A stretch of 64,000 nucleotides of DNA from JAWMQL01 sp033283165 (lineage in GTDB: Bacteria > Pseudomonadota > Gammaproteobacteria > Pseudomonadales > Halieaceae), in assembly GCA_033283165.1 (NCBI GenBank), contig JAWMQL010000004.1:444514-508513 (forward strand), written 5' to 3'. Below the pieces are notes generated by a model, which saw nothing but the letters and a program-made list of their open reading frames with translations, had not been told where the DNA came from and did not search any database. The stretch's first letter is position 1. Each line of letters begins with the position of its first letter. Of this stretch, positions 1 through 8,602 are shown piece after piece. A program made the translations under genes and the position numbers.

Positions 1-1
1 G

Positions 2-895
2 GAAATCGCCAACGTGGTGTCCGGCCTGATCGACAAATTTGCCGATGCAGGCAGGGCCGACGGGGTCAGGGACTTCGCGGTGCCGATGACGATCGAGATC
101 ATTTGCGCTCAACTGGGGCTGGATCGCTTCGACGCGAAGAAGGTACAGCGTTGGTCGCTGGCCGTGACCGCGCAGATCGGGCGCATGCAGGACCGCGAGC
201 AGATGATCGAAAACGCTCGTGAGATCTGTGACCTGCAGAACTACCTGATCGCGCGCATCCGCGAACGCGAGGCGGAGCCGCGGGACGACATGCTGTCCGA
301 CCTGATCCACGCCAGGACCGAGGACGAGGAAAACCCGACGTTGACCTTTGAGGAGGTGGTGTCGCTGGCACGGGCACTGCTGATCGCCGGCAACGAAACC
401 ACCGCCACGGCGCTGGGCAACCTGTTGTATATCCTGGCGACCCAGCCGGAACTGGCGGACGATTTGTATGCCAACGTCGATGATGAGCGCTACCTGACGC
501 GCTTCGTGGAGGAGATGCTGCGGCTGGAGCCGCCGGTGCGCGGCCTGTCCCGCATGACCACCAGGGAAGTGGAACTGGGCGGTGTGACCTTGCCCAAGGG
601 CGCCCACATGCTGAACCTCTACGCCTCGGGCAATGACGACGAGACGGTATTCGAGTGCCCGCGCCAGTTCGACCTGAACCGCAAGAATATTGTTCGTCAC
701 GTGGCCTTTGGTGGCGGCGTGCACCGCTGCGTGGGACTGGCCCTGGCTCGGATGGAGGTGAAGGTCGCGGCACGCGAGTTCGTGCGCCGGCTGAAGGACA
801 TCAAGCTCGAGATTCCCCGGGAAGATATCCGCTACCTGCCGACGGTCGCCACACGCTCGATCGAGTCACTACCGCTCAGTTTCAGCAAGCGCTGA
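2..895 (+). CDS. Cytochrome P450, N-terminus outside window
   Basis: Haem-thiolate monooxygenase that would hydroxylate a hydrophobic substrate using electrons from a ferredoxin. The open frame runs off the left edge, so the true start and roughly the first quarter of a 400-residue bacterial P450 are missing. The I-helix oxygen-activation motif AGNETT (about base 390), the K-helix ExxR in EEMLR (about base 512) and the haem loop FGGGVHRCVG with the ligand Cys codon at 728-730 are all intact. The SDR and [2Fe-2S] ferredoxin that follow on the same strand suggest an operon in which the ferredoxin at 1821-2150 feeds this P450. Soluble class I type is inferred from that context. The substrate is unknown; context suggests a steroid- or terpenoid-like molecule. 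Confidence 0.93.
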   Translation, partial: EIANVVSGLIDKFADAGRADGVRDFAVPMTIEIICAQLGLDRFDAKKVQRWSLAVTAQIGRMQDREQMIENAREICDLQNYLIARIREREAEPRDDMLSDLIHARTEDEENPTLTFEEVVSLARALLIAGNETTATALGNLLYILATQPELADDLYANVDDERYLTRFVEEMLRLEPPVRGLSRMTTREVELGGVTLPKGAHMLNLYASGNDDETVFECPRQFDLNRKNIVRHVAFGGGVHRCVGLALARMEVKVAAREFVRRLKDIKLEIPREDIRYLPTVATRSIESLPLSFSKR

Positions 896-931
896 GCACC
901 AGTTGTCGCCAACGACGAAGAGGAGAGGCTG

Positions 932-1771
932 ATGGGCCGGGATCTCGAGGGAAAAGTAGCGGTCGTCACCGGTGCCGCCAGCGGTATCGGCCGGGCCACC
1001 GCGGAGTTGTTTGCCGCGCAGGGCGCCCGCGTCATGCTGGGCGATATCAATGCGGAAGAGGGCGAGGCCCTGGCGAACAGCCTGGGTGATTCCGCCCGCT
1101 TCCTGCGCACGGACGTATCGCGCCCCGAGGACGTGCAGGGGCTGGTCGACGGTGCCGTGGAACAGTTCGGCGGCCTGGACATCATGTTCAACAATGCCGG
1201 CATATCAGGCGCCCAGTACCCCCGCTTCCTGGACGATGACCTGGCGGACTTCCAGACGGTGGTCGGCATCAACCTGCACGGGGTCATGGTGGGCGCCCGT
1301 TGCGCCGGCCAGTACATGTCCAGGCACGGGGGCGGGGTGATCATCAACAATGCCTCCATTGCCGGCATCCTGCCCGGCCAGGCGCTGATGTCCTACCGCG
1401 TGACCAAGGCGGCGGTTATCCACTTCTCCAAATGCATTGCTATCGACCTGGCGGAGTACGGCATCCGGGTGAACTGCCTGGCGCCGGGGCACATCCGCAC
1501 GCCGCTCACCGCGTTCACCCTGCCGGGTATGGACGAGGCGCAGATGACACGCATACGCGAGGCGCTTGCACCGGTCTGGGATTCGAACCAGCCCCTCAAG
1601 CGTCACGGGCGGCCCGAGGACGTGGCCGAGACCGTGTTGTTCCTGGTCAGTGACCGCGCGGCGCAGATCACCGGCGTGGTACTGCCCATCGACGGTGGCA
1701 TCACCGCCGGCGATCCGGTGAATCACCTGCAGGAACTGTTCGATGCCCGGGCCCGGGCGTTGGAGGAATAA
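932..1771 (+). CDS. SDR family NAD(P)-dependent oxidoreductase
   Basis: Classical short-chain dehydrogenase/reductase of 279 residues, expected to interconvert an alcohol and a ketone. It shows the cofactor glycine motif TGAASGIG (13-20), the NNAG motif near 87-90, and the catalytic Ser142, Tyr155 and Lys159 in YRVTK. Asp at the end of beta-2 (GDIN, about 38) favours NAD over NADP. The ATG at 932 follows a good ribosome site (AGGAGAG). It lies between a P450 and a ferredoxin, so oxidation of the P450-made hydroxyl is a reasonable role, but that is inference. Confidence 0.92.
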   Translation: MGRDLEGKVAVVTGAASGIGRATAELFAAQGARVMLGDINAEEGEALANSLGDSARFLRTDVSRPEDVQGLVDGAVEQFGGLDIMFNNAGISGAQYPRFLDDDLADFQTVVGINLHGVMVGARCAGQYMSRHGGGVIINNASIAGILPGQALMSYRVTKAAVIHFSKCIAIDLAEYGIRVNCLAPGHIRTPLTAFTLPGMDEAQMTRIREALAPVWDSNQPLKRHGRPEDVAETVLFLVSDRAAQITGVVLPIDGGITAGDPVNHLQELFDARARALEE

Positions 1772-1820
1772 CAGTCCGCGATCGCGGTGCGACGGCCGGG
1801 TCGGTTTGGAGAGAAACAAT

Positions 1821-2150
1821 ATGGGAAAGATTAGCATCACCCTGATAGAGCGCGATGGTGCCGAGCGAACTATCGAGGACGCGGAGACTGGACGCTCGTT
1901 GATGGAAGTGGCCAAGGAGAACGACGTCGACGGCATTCTGGGTGAGTGTGGCGGCGGCTGTGCCTGCGCCACCTGCCACGTTTACGTGGAGCCCGAGTGG
2001 CGCGATGTCCTTGGCGAGGCGGATGTCCTTGAGGAGATGACCCTGGAGGGCGTCTCGCATATTCTCCAGGACAACAGCCGCCTCGGTTGCCAGGTGCTGT
2101 TGCGGGACGACATGGATGGACTGCGGGTCCGGGTGGCGCCGCCGCAGTGA
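1821..2150 (+). CDS. [2Fe-2S] ferredoxin, adrenodoxin/putidaredoxin type
   Basis: Small soluble electron carrier of 109 residues. The four cluster cysteines fit the vertebrate-type/putidaredoxin spacing: Cys43, Cys49, Cys52 and Cys90 (C-x5-C-x2-C-x37-C), with an extra Cys47 inside the loop. I chose the ATG at 1821 because the protein there begins directly with the ferredoxin beta strand (MGKISITLIE) and a GGAGAG ribosome site precedes it; the open frame extends upstream to 1743 but adds no ferredoxin sequence. It probably donates electrons to the P450 at the left edge. No ferredoxin reductase gene is present in the window, so that partner must lie elsewhere. Confidence 0.93.
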   Translation: MGKISITLIERDGAERTIEDAETGRSLMEVAKENDVDGILGECGGGCACATCHVYVEPEWRDVLGEADVLEEMTLEGVSHILQDNSRLGCQVLLRDDMDGLRVRVAPPQ

Positions 2151-2223
2151 TCGGGTGCGCAGAACGAACGGATGCGTGTAACAGGCGGGCAGCCCTGCAA
2201 GGGGTGAGATTGGAGAAAGGTCA

Positions 2224-3936
2224 ATGAGTGCAACTGAGACATATGATGTGGTGGTGGTGGGATCGGGCGCTGCCGGCGCGACCGCGGCACTACGCGCCGC
2301 GGAGCGGGGGCTGTCCGTGCTGATTGTCGAGAAAGCGCACAAGTACGGCGGGACCTCGGCCACGTCCGGCGGGGTGTTGTGGATACCCAATCACCAGTTG
2401 GAGGAGAACGACGACAGCCAGGAATCCGCGCGGGAATACCTCGATGCATTGATCAATGTCCCTGTGCAACAGGATCGCCTGCAGGCCTATCTCGACAATG
2501 GGCCGGAGATGGCCCAGTTCCTCAAGTCGCTGGGCATGCCGCTCTATCCCTTCGTCGGCTACCCCGACTACTTTGCCACCGCGCCGGGCGCGCGGATTGA
2601 TCGCTCCGTGGTCTGTGACACCTTTGACGGCAGGGAACTGGGCGATAAATTCGTGCTGTTGCGCGAGCAGTATTCGCGCTTCAAGCTGTTCAAGCGCTAC
2701 TCCATGGACCTGGCGGAGTTTTTTGCCATCTCCACCCGTGGTGAGGGGTGGGTAAAGGCCTTCCTGAAAATACTCTGGCGGTACTGGACCGATTTCGGTA
2801 CGCGGCGTATCGGCAAACGCGACCGCCGCTTCACCACGGGCGCGGCGCTGATGGGGCACCTGTACAAACTGGTCTTCGATCGCGGTGTCGAGGTTCGCCT
2901 GGAGACCCGCCTGAACAATCTGCTGGTCACCGGCGGGGAGGTCAGCGGGATCAGCGTCAGCCATTTCGGGCGCAGCTATGACATCGAGGCCAAACACGGC
3001 GTCGTGCTGGCTGCTGGCGGTTTTGAGTGGAACCAGGAACTGCGTGAGCGGTATTTCCCGGTGCCCGGGCTGACCCGGCACAGCAGTACACCGGAGGACG
3101 CCAATCGTGGCGAGGGCCTGCTCGCCGGACTGGAGATCGGCGCGGCTACCGAGCACACGGAAGGAGGCTGGTGGATGCCGACCATGCACTGGCCCATGCC
3201 CCAGGCATCCAACTTCGAGGAGATTCACCAGACCGCCTTTGACGTGGGCCGACCGCACAGCGTCTGTGTCAATCGCAACGGCGTGCGCTTCGTGGACGAG
3301 GCCTGCAGCTATGACGAGTTCGGCATGGCCATGGTGAAAGACCAGGTGGAAACGGGCGCCAATACGCCCTGCTGGTTGATCTTCGACGCCACCTTCCGCA
3401 GCAAGTTTCCCGCGGGAGGGCTGCTGCCCACGCTCGTCATGCCGGACTGGATGATTTCTCCCGACTGCTGGGATCGCTATGTCTTCAGGTCGGATACTCT
3501 TGAAGATCTGGCCATGAAGATCCAACTCCCCGTCGATGCGGTGATGCAGACCGTGGCCAACATGAACGAATATGCGAAAACTGGCGTGGATCCCGAATTC
3601 GATCGCGGCGGTAACCCCTATGACTGCATGTTTGGCGACGCCAATGTCACACCCAATCCCTGCCTGGGGCCAATCGACAAGGGGCCGTACTACGCGATGC
3701 CGATCAATCTGGGAGACCTGGGAACCAAGGGTGGGCTCAAGGCCAACGCCGCCGCGCAGGTGCTGGATGGTGAGGGGAAACCGATTCCCGGGCTCTATGC
3801 CGCCGGTAATAACGCCGGCAGTCCCTTCGGCAACGTCTACCCGGGCGCCGGCGGCACCATAGGCCCGGCCATGGTATTCGGGTACACTGCCGCCAATCAC
3901 ATCGCCGACCGCGCCCACTCCGCCGAGGGTGCGTAA
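2224..3936 (+). CDS. FAD-dependent oxidoreductase, 3-ketosteroid dehydrogenase (KstD)-like
   Basis: Flavoprotein of 570 residues in the FAD_binding_2 family that contains 3-oxosteroid 1-dehydrogenases and fumarate reductases. The N-terminal Rossmann motif is GSGAAGATAAL followed by the ribose-binding Glu of VEK. A GGTSATSGG stretch near residue 42 and the C-terminal LGTKGGLKAN and AGNNAGSPFGNVYPGAGG segments are typical of KstD-type enzymes, as is the GPYYAMP substrate-pocket segment. It would desaturate a cyclic ketone next to the carbonyl. Start ATG has GGAGAAAGG upstream. Two further family members lie at 24250 and 27548. Exact substrate is not determinable. Confidence 0.85.
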   Translation: MSATETYDVVVVGSGAAGATAALRAAERGLSVLIVEKAHKYGGTSATSGGVLWIPNHQLEENDDSQESAREYLDALINVPVQQDRLQAYLDNGPEMAQFLKSLGMPLYPFVGYPDYFATAPGARIDRSVVCDTFDGRELGDKFVLLREQYSRFKLFKRYSMDLAEFFAISTRGEGWVKAFLKILWRYWTDFGTRRIGKRDRRFTTGAALMGHLYKLVFDRGVEVRLETRLNNLLVTGGEVSGISVSHFGRSYDIEAKHGVVLAAGGFEWNQELRERYFPVPGLTRHSSTPEDANRGEGLLAGLEIGAATEHTEGGWWMPTMHWPMPQASNFEEIHQTAFDVGRPHSVCVNRNGVRFVDEACSYDEFGMAMVKDQVETGANTPCWLIFDATFRSKFPAGGLLPTLVMPDWMISPDCWDRYVFRSDTLEDLAMKIQLPVDAVMQTVANMNEYAKTGVDPEFDRGGNPYDCMFGDANVTPNPCLGPIDKGPYYAMPINLGDLGTKGGLKANAAAQVLDGEGKPIPGLYAAGNNAGSPFGNVYPGAGGTIGPAMVFGYTAANHIADRAHSAEGA

Positions 3937-3950
3937 ACAGGGAGTTTCCC

Positions 3951-4787
3951 ATGACCGACGCCGGCGCCACGGTGCCTTCCTACGACACGCTGGAGCTGAC
4001 GCGCCGTGGTCGACTACTGACGATTACCCTGAACCGGCCAGACCAGCTCAATGCGGTGAACCTGCGCCTGCACGAAGAACTGGCCGAGGTGTTTACCTTT
4101 GCCAACGCAGACCCCCATTCCGATGTGATCGTGTTGACCGGCGCCGGCAGCGCGTTTTCCGCCGGCGGCGACCTGGAGCATATCCTGAACAACGCAGGGA
4201 ACCCGGACCTGTTCGACGAGGAAGTGCGCCTGGCCAAGCGCATCGTGTTTGCGATGCTGGACCTGGACAAGCCGCTGGTCTGCCGCATGAACGGTCACGC
4301 GGTAGGTCTGGGGGCCACCCTGGCGCTGTACTGCGACGTGATTTTCGCCTCGGACCGGGCCAAAATCGGTGACCCGCACGTGGCCGTCGGGCTGGTGGCG
4401 GGGGACGGCGGCGCGGCCATCTGGCCCCAGCGCGTGGGCCTGGGCCGGGCCAAGGAATTCCTCCTGACCGGGGAGCTGCTCACGGCGCAGGAAGCGGTCG
4501 AGATCGGGTTGGTCAATCACTGCCTGCCGGCCGATGAACTGGACGACGCCGTCGACGCGTTCTGCGAGCGCCTGTTGCGGGGTGCGAGCAAAGCGATCCG
4601 CTCCACCAAGGTCCTGCTCAACCTGGAACTGAAGCGGATCAGTCACGCGGTGCTGGATGCCGGGCTGGCCTACGAGGCCCTGACGGTGCGCTCCGCGGAC
4701 CATCGGGAAGCGGTGCGGGCCATGCAGGAAAAACGGCCGCCGGACTTCGGCAAATCCGAGCCGGGGCGAGAGAGCACGGACGACTGA
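3951..4787 (+). CDS. Enoyl-CoA hydratase/isomerase (crotonase) family protein
   Basis: Crotonase-fold CoA-ester enzyme, 278 residues, slightly longer than the usual 260. The oxyanion-hole segments SAFSAGGDL (67-75) and NGHAVGLGATLALYCD are present. Aligning by eye to rat mitochondrial enoyl-CoA hydratase, the two catalytic glutamates (Glu144 and Glu164) correspond to Thr123 and His143 here, so simple hydratase chemistry is doubtful. The DPHVAVGLVAGDGG version of this region recurs in a distinct crotonase subfamily. It follows the KstD-like gene by 14 bp and precedes the EthD-like gene by 1 bp, so all are probably co-transcribed. Confidence 0.88.
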   Translation: MTDAGATVPSYDTLELTRRGRLLTITLNRPDQLNAVNLRLHEELAEVFTFANADPHSDVIVLTGAGSAFSAGGDLEHILNNAGNPDLFDEEVRLAKRIVFAMLDLDKPLVCRMNGHAVGLGATLALYCDVIFASDRAKIGDPHVAVGLVAGDGGAAIWPQRVGLGRAKEFLLTGELLTAQEAVEIGLVNHCLPADELDDAVDAFCERLLRGASKAIRSTKVLLNLELKRISHAVLDAGLAYEALTVRSADHREAVRAMQEKRPPDFGKSEPGRESTDD

Positions 4788-4788
4788 C

Positions 4789-5124
4789 ATGCCCGCTTAT
4801 AAGCTGGTGGTGATGAGCAATCCCTTGCCGGGCAGGGAAGCCGAATTCGCGCAGTGGTACCAGGAAGTGCACCTGCCCGAAATGGTGGCGCTGGAGGGCT
4901 TCGTGTCCGCGCGGCGCTATCGCCACGAGCGGACCCTGGGTGACCGCGATGCCTGGTCGCACCTGGCCATTTACGAGATCGAAACCGACGACATCGACCG
5001 GGTAATGAACGGCCTCATGACGGTGGCAGAAGGCGGGCAGTTGGCCATGTCGGAAGCGATCGACAGGGCCAACAGTTACGCGGTGGTCTACGAGGCCAGC
5101 GACCCGGTGGTCACGCCCGCCTGA
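4789..5124 (+). CDS. EthD/dimeric alpha-beta barrel family protein
   Basis: Small 111-residue protein with the ferredoxin-like dimeric alpha-beta barrel signature: an early strand YKLVVMSNP, then the AEFAQWYQEVHLPEM helix with conserved Trp-Tyr and His, then AYAVVYE-like closing strands. EthD-like proteins often accompany cytochrome P450 systems, but their biochemical role is poorly defined. It starts 1 bp after the crotonase stop. Its 3' end overlaps the convergent gene at 5088 by 37 bp. A tandem-duplicated relative is encoded at 30012-30776. Confidence 0.78.
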   Translation: MPAYKLVVMSNPLPGREAEFAQWYQEVHLPEMVALEGFVSARRYRHERTLGDRDAWSHLAIYEIETDDIDRVMNGLMTVAEGGQLAMSEAIDRANSYAVVYEASDPVVTPA

Positions 5125-6122
5125 GTCGGCACCGGGCCTCGGGCCGCCGGCAGCACCGACTGCAGCCGACCCTGGATGATCTCTGTGGCGTCCCGGACGA
5201 TACGCTGCACCAGCTCTTCCACCGTGGGAATATCGTGGATCAGGCCCTGGACCTGGCCGGCCCAGACCAGGCCGGCATCGGGATCGCCCGTCTCCAGTGC
5301 CTTGCGCCCGTCCACGCCGCGCACCAGGTGGGCAACGTCCTCGAATTTCGCCTCCGGGTTCCGGAGAATCTCAACCACTTTATCCGACACACTGTTCTTG
5401 CTGACCCGGCCGGTGTTGCGCAGGGAGCGGAATATCAGGTTGGTGTCGCGCTCGTCGTTGTCCACCAGCAGCTGCTTGATGCGCTCGTGGATGGGCGCTT
5501 CGACGGTGGCGCAGAAGCGTGTGCCCATGTTGATGCCGTCGGCGCCCAGGCTCAGGGCCGCGACGAGGCCGCGGCCGTCACCGAAACCGCCGGAGGCCAG
5601 CATCGGCACACTGACCTTGTCGGCCGCAGCGGGGATCAATATCAGGCCCGGTATGTCGTCCTCACCGGGATGCCCCGCGCACTCGAAGCCGTCAATCGAA
5701 ATGGCGTCGGCCCCCATGCGTTCCGCGGACAGGGCATGACGCACGGCAGTGCACTTGTGGATCACGATGATGCCGTGCTCCTTGAAATGCTCCACGTGTT
5801 CCCGCGGGTTGTGGCCTGCGGTCTCGACAATCTTCACCCCGCTGTCAATGATCGCCTGGCGGTACTCCGCGTAGGGTGGCGGGTTGACCGACGGCAATAT
5901 GGTGAGGTTGACGCCGAAGGGCCTGTCGGTCATCGAGCGGCAGCGGTCGATCTCCCGTCGCAGGTCGTCGGGGGAGGGCTGGGTCAGCCCGGTCAGGATA
6001 CCGAGGCCCCCGGCGTTGGATACTGCGGCGGCCAGTTCGGCGCGGCCGACCCACATCATGCCGCCCTGGACGATCGGGTAGTCGATGCCGACCAGTTCGG
6101 TAAAGCGTGTCGTCATTTTCAT
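5088..6122 (-). CDS. Nitronate monooxygenase (NPD) family flavoprotein
   Basis: FMN-dependent TIM-barrel enzyme of the 2-nitropropane dioxygenase/nitronate monooxygenase family. N-terminal YPIVQGGMMWVG, the ECAGHPGEDD segment carrying the likely catalytic His, and the phosphate-binding LASGGFGDGRG and GADGINMGTRF segments are all visible. Members in actinobacterial steroid clusters (IpdC type) act on CoA esters of ring-degradation intermediates; whether this one does is unknown. I chose the ATG at 6122 because family members begin near TRFTELVGI and a GGAG lies upstream, though with long spacing. An in-frame ATG at 6158, 4 bp after the preceding VOC gene stop, is the alternative. Translated with the VOC gene. 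Confidence 0.85.
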   Translation of the reverse strand: MKMTTRFTELVGIDYPIVQGGMMWVGRAELAAAVSNAGGLGILTGLTQPSPDDLRREIDRCRSMTDRPFGVNLTILPSVNPPPYAEYRQAIIDSGVKIVETAGHNPREHVEHFKEHGIIVIHKCTAVRHALSAERMGADAISIDGFECAGHPGEDDIPGLILIPAAADKVSVPMLASGGFGDGRGLVAALSLGADGINMGTRFCATVEAPIHERIKQLLVDNDERDTNLIFRSLRNTGRVSKNSVSDKVVEILRNPEAKFEDVAHLVRGVDGRKALETGDPDAGLVWAGQVQGLIHDIPTVEELVQRIVRDATEIIQGRLQSVLPAARGPVPTQAGVTTGSLAS

Positions 6123-6162
6123 GGGTGGAACAGTTCTCCGGTTATACGGTGCCTTCATTTTG

Positions 6163-6639
6163 CTAGCGCTCGACAGGGGGCAGGGCAGCCAGGGGGAAGT
6201 CGCAGGTGGGCTGGGTCTGCTGGATTTCTATCAGGTTGCCCTCCGGGTCGCGTCCGTAGATTGTTTTCACGTGACCCACATCGATCGGCCCCGGCTGGTT
6301 GAAGGTCATGCCCAGGGTTTTCAGGCGCTCGAATTCCGACTCAATGTCGGTCACGTCGACGCAGAAATGGGTGTAGCCCTTGTCATAGGGCTGCAGCGGC
6401 CGGTCCGATTCCGGTTCGGGGGCGCTGTACTGGAACAGTTCCATGTAGCAGGTGCCGGCGCGCAGCATCGCCCCGCGCGCCGAGGAATTGGGCACGTCCA
6501 CGATGCTGTCGATGAAGTCGTCCTTTTCCCAGCCGAAGGGCTCGCCCACCAGTTCGAAGCCGAACGCGTCCCGGTAGAAGCCTATCATCCGGTCCAGGTC
6601 GTGGGCGTGAACTGCAACGTGGTGAATGCCTCTGATCAT
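6163..6639 (-). CDS. VOC (glyoxalase/dioxygenase superfamily) protein
   Basis: Vicinal-oxygen-chelate protein of 158 residues with two beta-alpha-beta-beta-beta repeats. The opening GIHHVAVHAHDL supplies a metal-binding His, and the second half GYTHFCVDVTDIE followed by RDPEGNLIEIQQ supplies the later His and Glu. This is the methylmalonyl-CoA epimerase/glyoxalase-like arrangement, so the reaction could be epimerisation, isomerisation or ring cleavage. A strong GGAGG precedes the ATG. It is the first gene of a - strand pair and is divergent from the Rieske oxygenase; the promoter unit at 6690-6714 points toward it. Confidence 0.85.
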   Translation of the reverse strand: MIRGIHHVAVHAHDLDRMIGFYRDAFGFELVGEPFGWEKDDFIDSIVDVPNSSARGAMLRAGTCYMELFQYSAPEPESDRPLQPYDKGYTHFCVDVTDIESEFERLKTLGMTFNQPGPIDVGHVKTIYGRDPEGNLIEIQQTQPTCDFPLAALPPVER

Positions 6640-6689
6640 TTGCCTGCCTCCGTACTTGAGTTAGGTCCAAGATTAAAGCACAATGGCGT

Positions 6690-6714
6690 TATAAAACAAC
6701 AGTGTTGTATTATA
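6690..6714 (-). promoter_or_regulatory. Divergent promoter with family-1 operator (site A)
   Basis: On the - strand a perfect -10 hexamer TATAAT (6714-6709) is followed at once by ACAACACTGTTGTTTTATA, which contains the inverted repeat ACAAC-ACT-GTTGT. It matches three other sites (17226, 22825, 30798) position for position. On the + strand the same bases offer TATTAT (6708-6713) for the Rieske oxygenase operon. An operator just downstream of a -10 suggests repression, most likely by a TetR-type dimer. No -35 is evident. Confidence 0.6.
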
Positions 6715-6838
6715 GCGCGAGTCGGGGCAAGTGAGAGTGCCAGACTGGTCATTTGGGCTGCCCCGGGGGAGTGGCATACTGCTCCCCAGTGGCGCCCGGA
6801 AAAGAGGTGCCAGCCCCCAGCACGCAAGGAGAATAGCA

Positions 6839-8245
6839 ATGAGCGAACAGCTTAGCGCAGAAGCGACGCAAGCCCGGCCGGGAGAAGCACGCTGTCCCGG
6901 AGAGCCCTCGACCCAGGAAATTATCGCCCGGGACCGGGTGCCGGCTCCTGACTGGGTACGATCAGAATCCTATGAGTTTCTCGGGGACGAGGATATATCG
7001 AAGGATCGTTACATCACCCCTGACTTCGCCGCCCTGGAGTACGAGAAACTCTGGACCTGCACCTGGCAGTTTGCCTGCCGTGAGGAGCATATTCCGGAGG
7101 AGGGTGACTATTACGTCTACGACCTCGGCTACCATTCCTTTATCGTGACCCGGGTTGCCGGTGGCGCGATAAAGGCTTACTACAATGCCTGCCTGCACCG
7201 GGGGACCAAGCTCAAGCCGTCGGGGACCGAGGGCTATACCACCGAATTCAAGTGCCCCTTCCACGGCTGGAGCTGGCACCTGGATGGCAGCCTGAAACAG
7301 TCCGTCTGCGACTGGGATTTCCCCCACGTCAAGGCGTCGGAGTTCTCCCTGCCGCAGGTGCGTGTCGAGACCGCAGGGGGGTGCGTGTTTATCAATATGG
7401 ACCAGGATGCTCCCTCCCTGGACGAGTACCTGGGACCCGAGTTCCTGGAGCATCTCCACGCCTGGGGTCTCGAGGATCGCTATGTCTACTGCCATGTAGC
7501 CAAGGTCATTCCCGCCAACTGGAAACTGACTATGGAGGCCTTCATGGAGGCCTACCACGTGATCGAGACCCACCCGCAGGTGGCGGTCTCCAACGCGGAC
7601 GCCAACTCCCAGTACGACACCTACGGCGAACATGTGAACCGCTTCATATCCTCCCTCGGGGTGCTGAGCCCGCACCTGAAAGGGCAGTACACGGAGCAGG
7701 ACATCCTGGACCAGTTCACCCTGGGCGACGCGTCCGTGCTCGGCGAGGTGGACCGAACCCTGAAGGAAGGGGAATCAGCCCGGCAGCGCATGGCGGACAC
7801 CCTGCGCCAGATGTTCGAGCAGGGCACCAATACCGACCTGAGCAAGGTATCTGATGCAGAGTTGCTCGATTGTTTCTCCTATACGGTCTTCCCCAACACC
7901 TTCCTGTTCGCCGGTATCTCGCTGCCGATGATCTACCGTTTTCGCCCGGTCCGTGGCGATCACCGCAAGTGCCTGTACGAGGTGCTTTTCCTGCGACCGG
8001 TGCCGGTGGATGGCGCTCGGCCGGAGCCGGCGGAAGTTATCAGACTGGACGAGGGGCAGTCCTTCACCGAGGCGGAAGGCATGGACCCGGGCTTCGGCGT
8101 CATCCTCGACCAGGACACGGAAAACCTGCTGCTGCAGCAGGAGGGCCTGGAGGCCAGCGCCAAGCCCGGCATCACCCTGGGCAACTACCAGGAAATCCGA
8201 GTGCGCCACTTCGAGCAGGCGGTTGATCGCTATGTCAGTTCCTGA
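6839..8245 (+). CDS. Rieske non-haem iron oxygenase, alpha subunit
   Basis: Terminal oxygenase subunit of 468 residues. The Rieske [2Fe-2S] ligands are Cys118, His120, Cys139 and His142 (CLHRG then CPFHGW), and the mononuclear-iron site is seen in NWKLTMEAFMEAYHVIETHP with His240 and His245. It hydroxylates or dihydroxylates a ring substrate with O2 and electrons from a Rieske ferredoxin. Start ATG 6839 has AAGGAG upstream; the frame is open further upstream but lacks support. The Rieske ferredoxin follows 25 bp downstream. No beta subunit gene is adjacent, so a homotrimeric alpha-only enzyme is likely. A second family member is at 56991. Confidence 0.93.
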   Translation: MSEQLSAEATQARPGEARCPGEPSTQEIIARDRVPAPDWVRSESYEFLGDEDISKDRYITPDFAALEYEKLWTCTWQFACREEHIPEEGDYYVYDLGYHSFIVTRVAGGAIKAYYNACLHRGTKLKPSGTEGYTTEFKCPFHGWSWHLDGSLKQSVCDWDFPHVKASEFSLPQVRVETAGGCVFINMDQDAPSLDEYLGPEFLEHLHAWGLEDRYVYCHVAKVIPANWKLTMEAFMEAYHVIETHPQVAVSNADANSQYDTYGEHVNRFISSLGVLSPHLKGQYTEQDILDQFTLGDASVLGEVDRTLKEGESARQRMADTLRQMFEQGTNTDLSKVSDAELLDCFSYTVFPNTFLFAGISLPMIYRFRPVRGDHRKCLYEVLFLRPVPVDGARPEPAEVIRLDEGQSFTEAEGMDPGFGVILDQDTENLLLQQEGLEASAKPGITLGNYQEIRVRHFEQAVDRYVSS

Positions 8246-8270
8246 GTCGACAACAACGGGGTAAGTTTTT

Positions 8271-8594
8271 TTGTCATCTGAATTCACACGCTTCTGCCCG
8301 GCCGCCGAGGTGCCGCCGGGCGGGCGCAAGCACGCCAAGATCGACGGCACCTGGGTACTGGTCTGCAACGCCAGCGACCGCCTGTTCGCCGTATCCGGGA
8401 TCTGCTCGCACCAGGAAAAACCGCTGTTCACCGGCCGCGTGCGGCACTGCAAGATCACCTGCCCGGTGCATGGCGCCCGCTTCGACCTGGAAACCGGGGA
8501 GGCGCTGGATCTGCCTGCCACCCGGCCCATTCCCGTATACCCGGTCCGGGTCGTGGACGACTGGATCGAGGTCTGCCTCGGGCAGGCGGAGTAG
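8271..8594 (+). CDS. Rieske [2Fe-2S] ferredoxin
   Basis: Electron carrier of 107 residues with cluster ligands Cys45 and His47 (CSHQ) and Cys64 and His67 (CPVHG), the standard Rieske ferredoxin or NirD-like arrangement. It should pass electrons to the oxygenase encoded immediately upstream. The start appears to be TTG at 8271 with GGGGTAAG upstream; no ATG in frame gives a complete domain. The matching flavoprotein reductase is not in the window. Confidence 0.9.
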   Translation: MSSEFTRFCPAAEVPPGGRKHAKIDGTWVLVCNASDRLFAVSGICSHQEKPLFTGRVRHCKITCPVHGARFDLETGEALDLPATRPIPVYPVRVVDDWIEVCLGQAE

Positions 8595-8602
8595 CTGGAC
8601 AA

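Noticed and set aside
99..773. Long antisense frames throughout the GC-rich part, such as this one and 2290-3918
   Set aside because: Arg/Pro/Ala/Gly-rich shadows of well-supported genes on the other strand; typical of high-GC DNA.
1743..1820. N-terminal extension of the [2Fe-2S] ferredoxin
   Set aside because: Overlaps the SDR gene and has no ferredoxin similarity; the ATG at 1821 has a good ribosome site.
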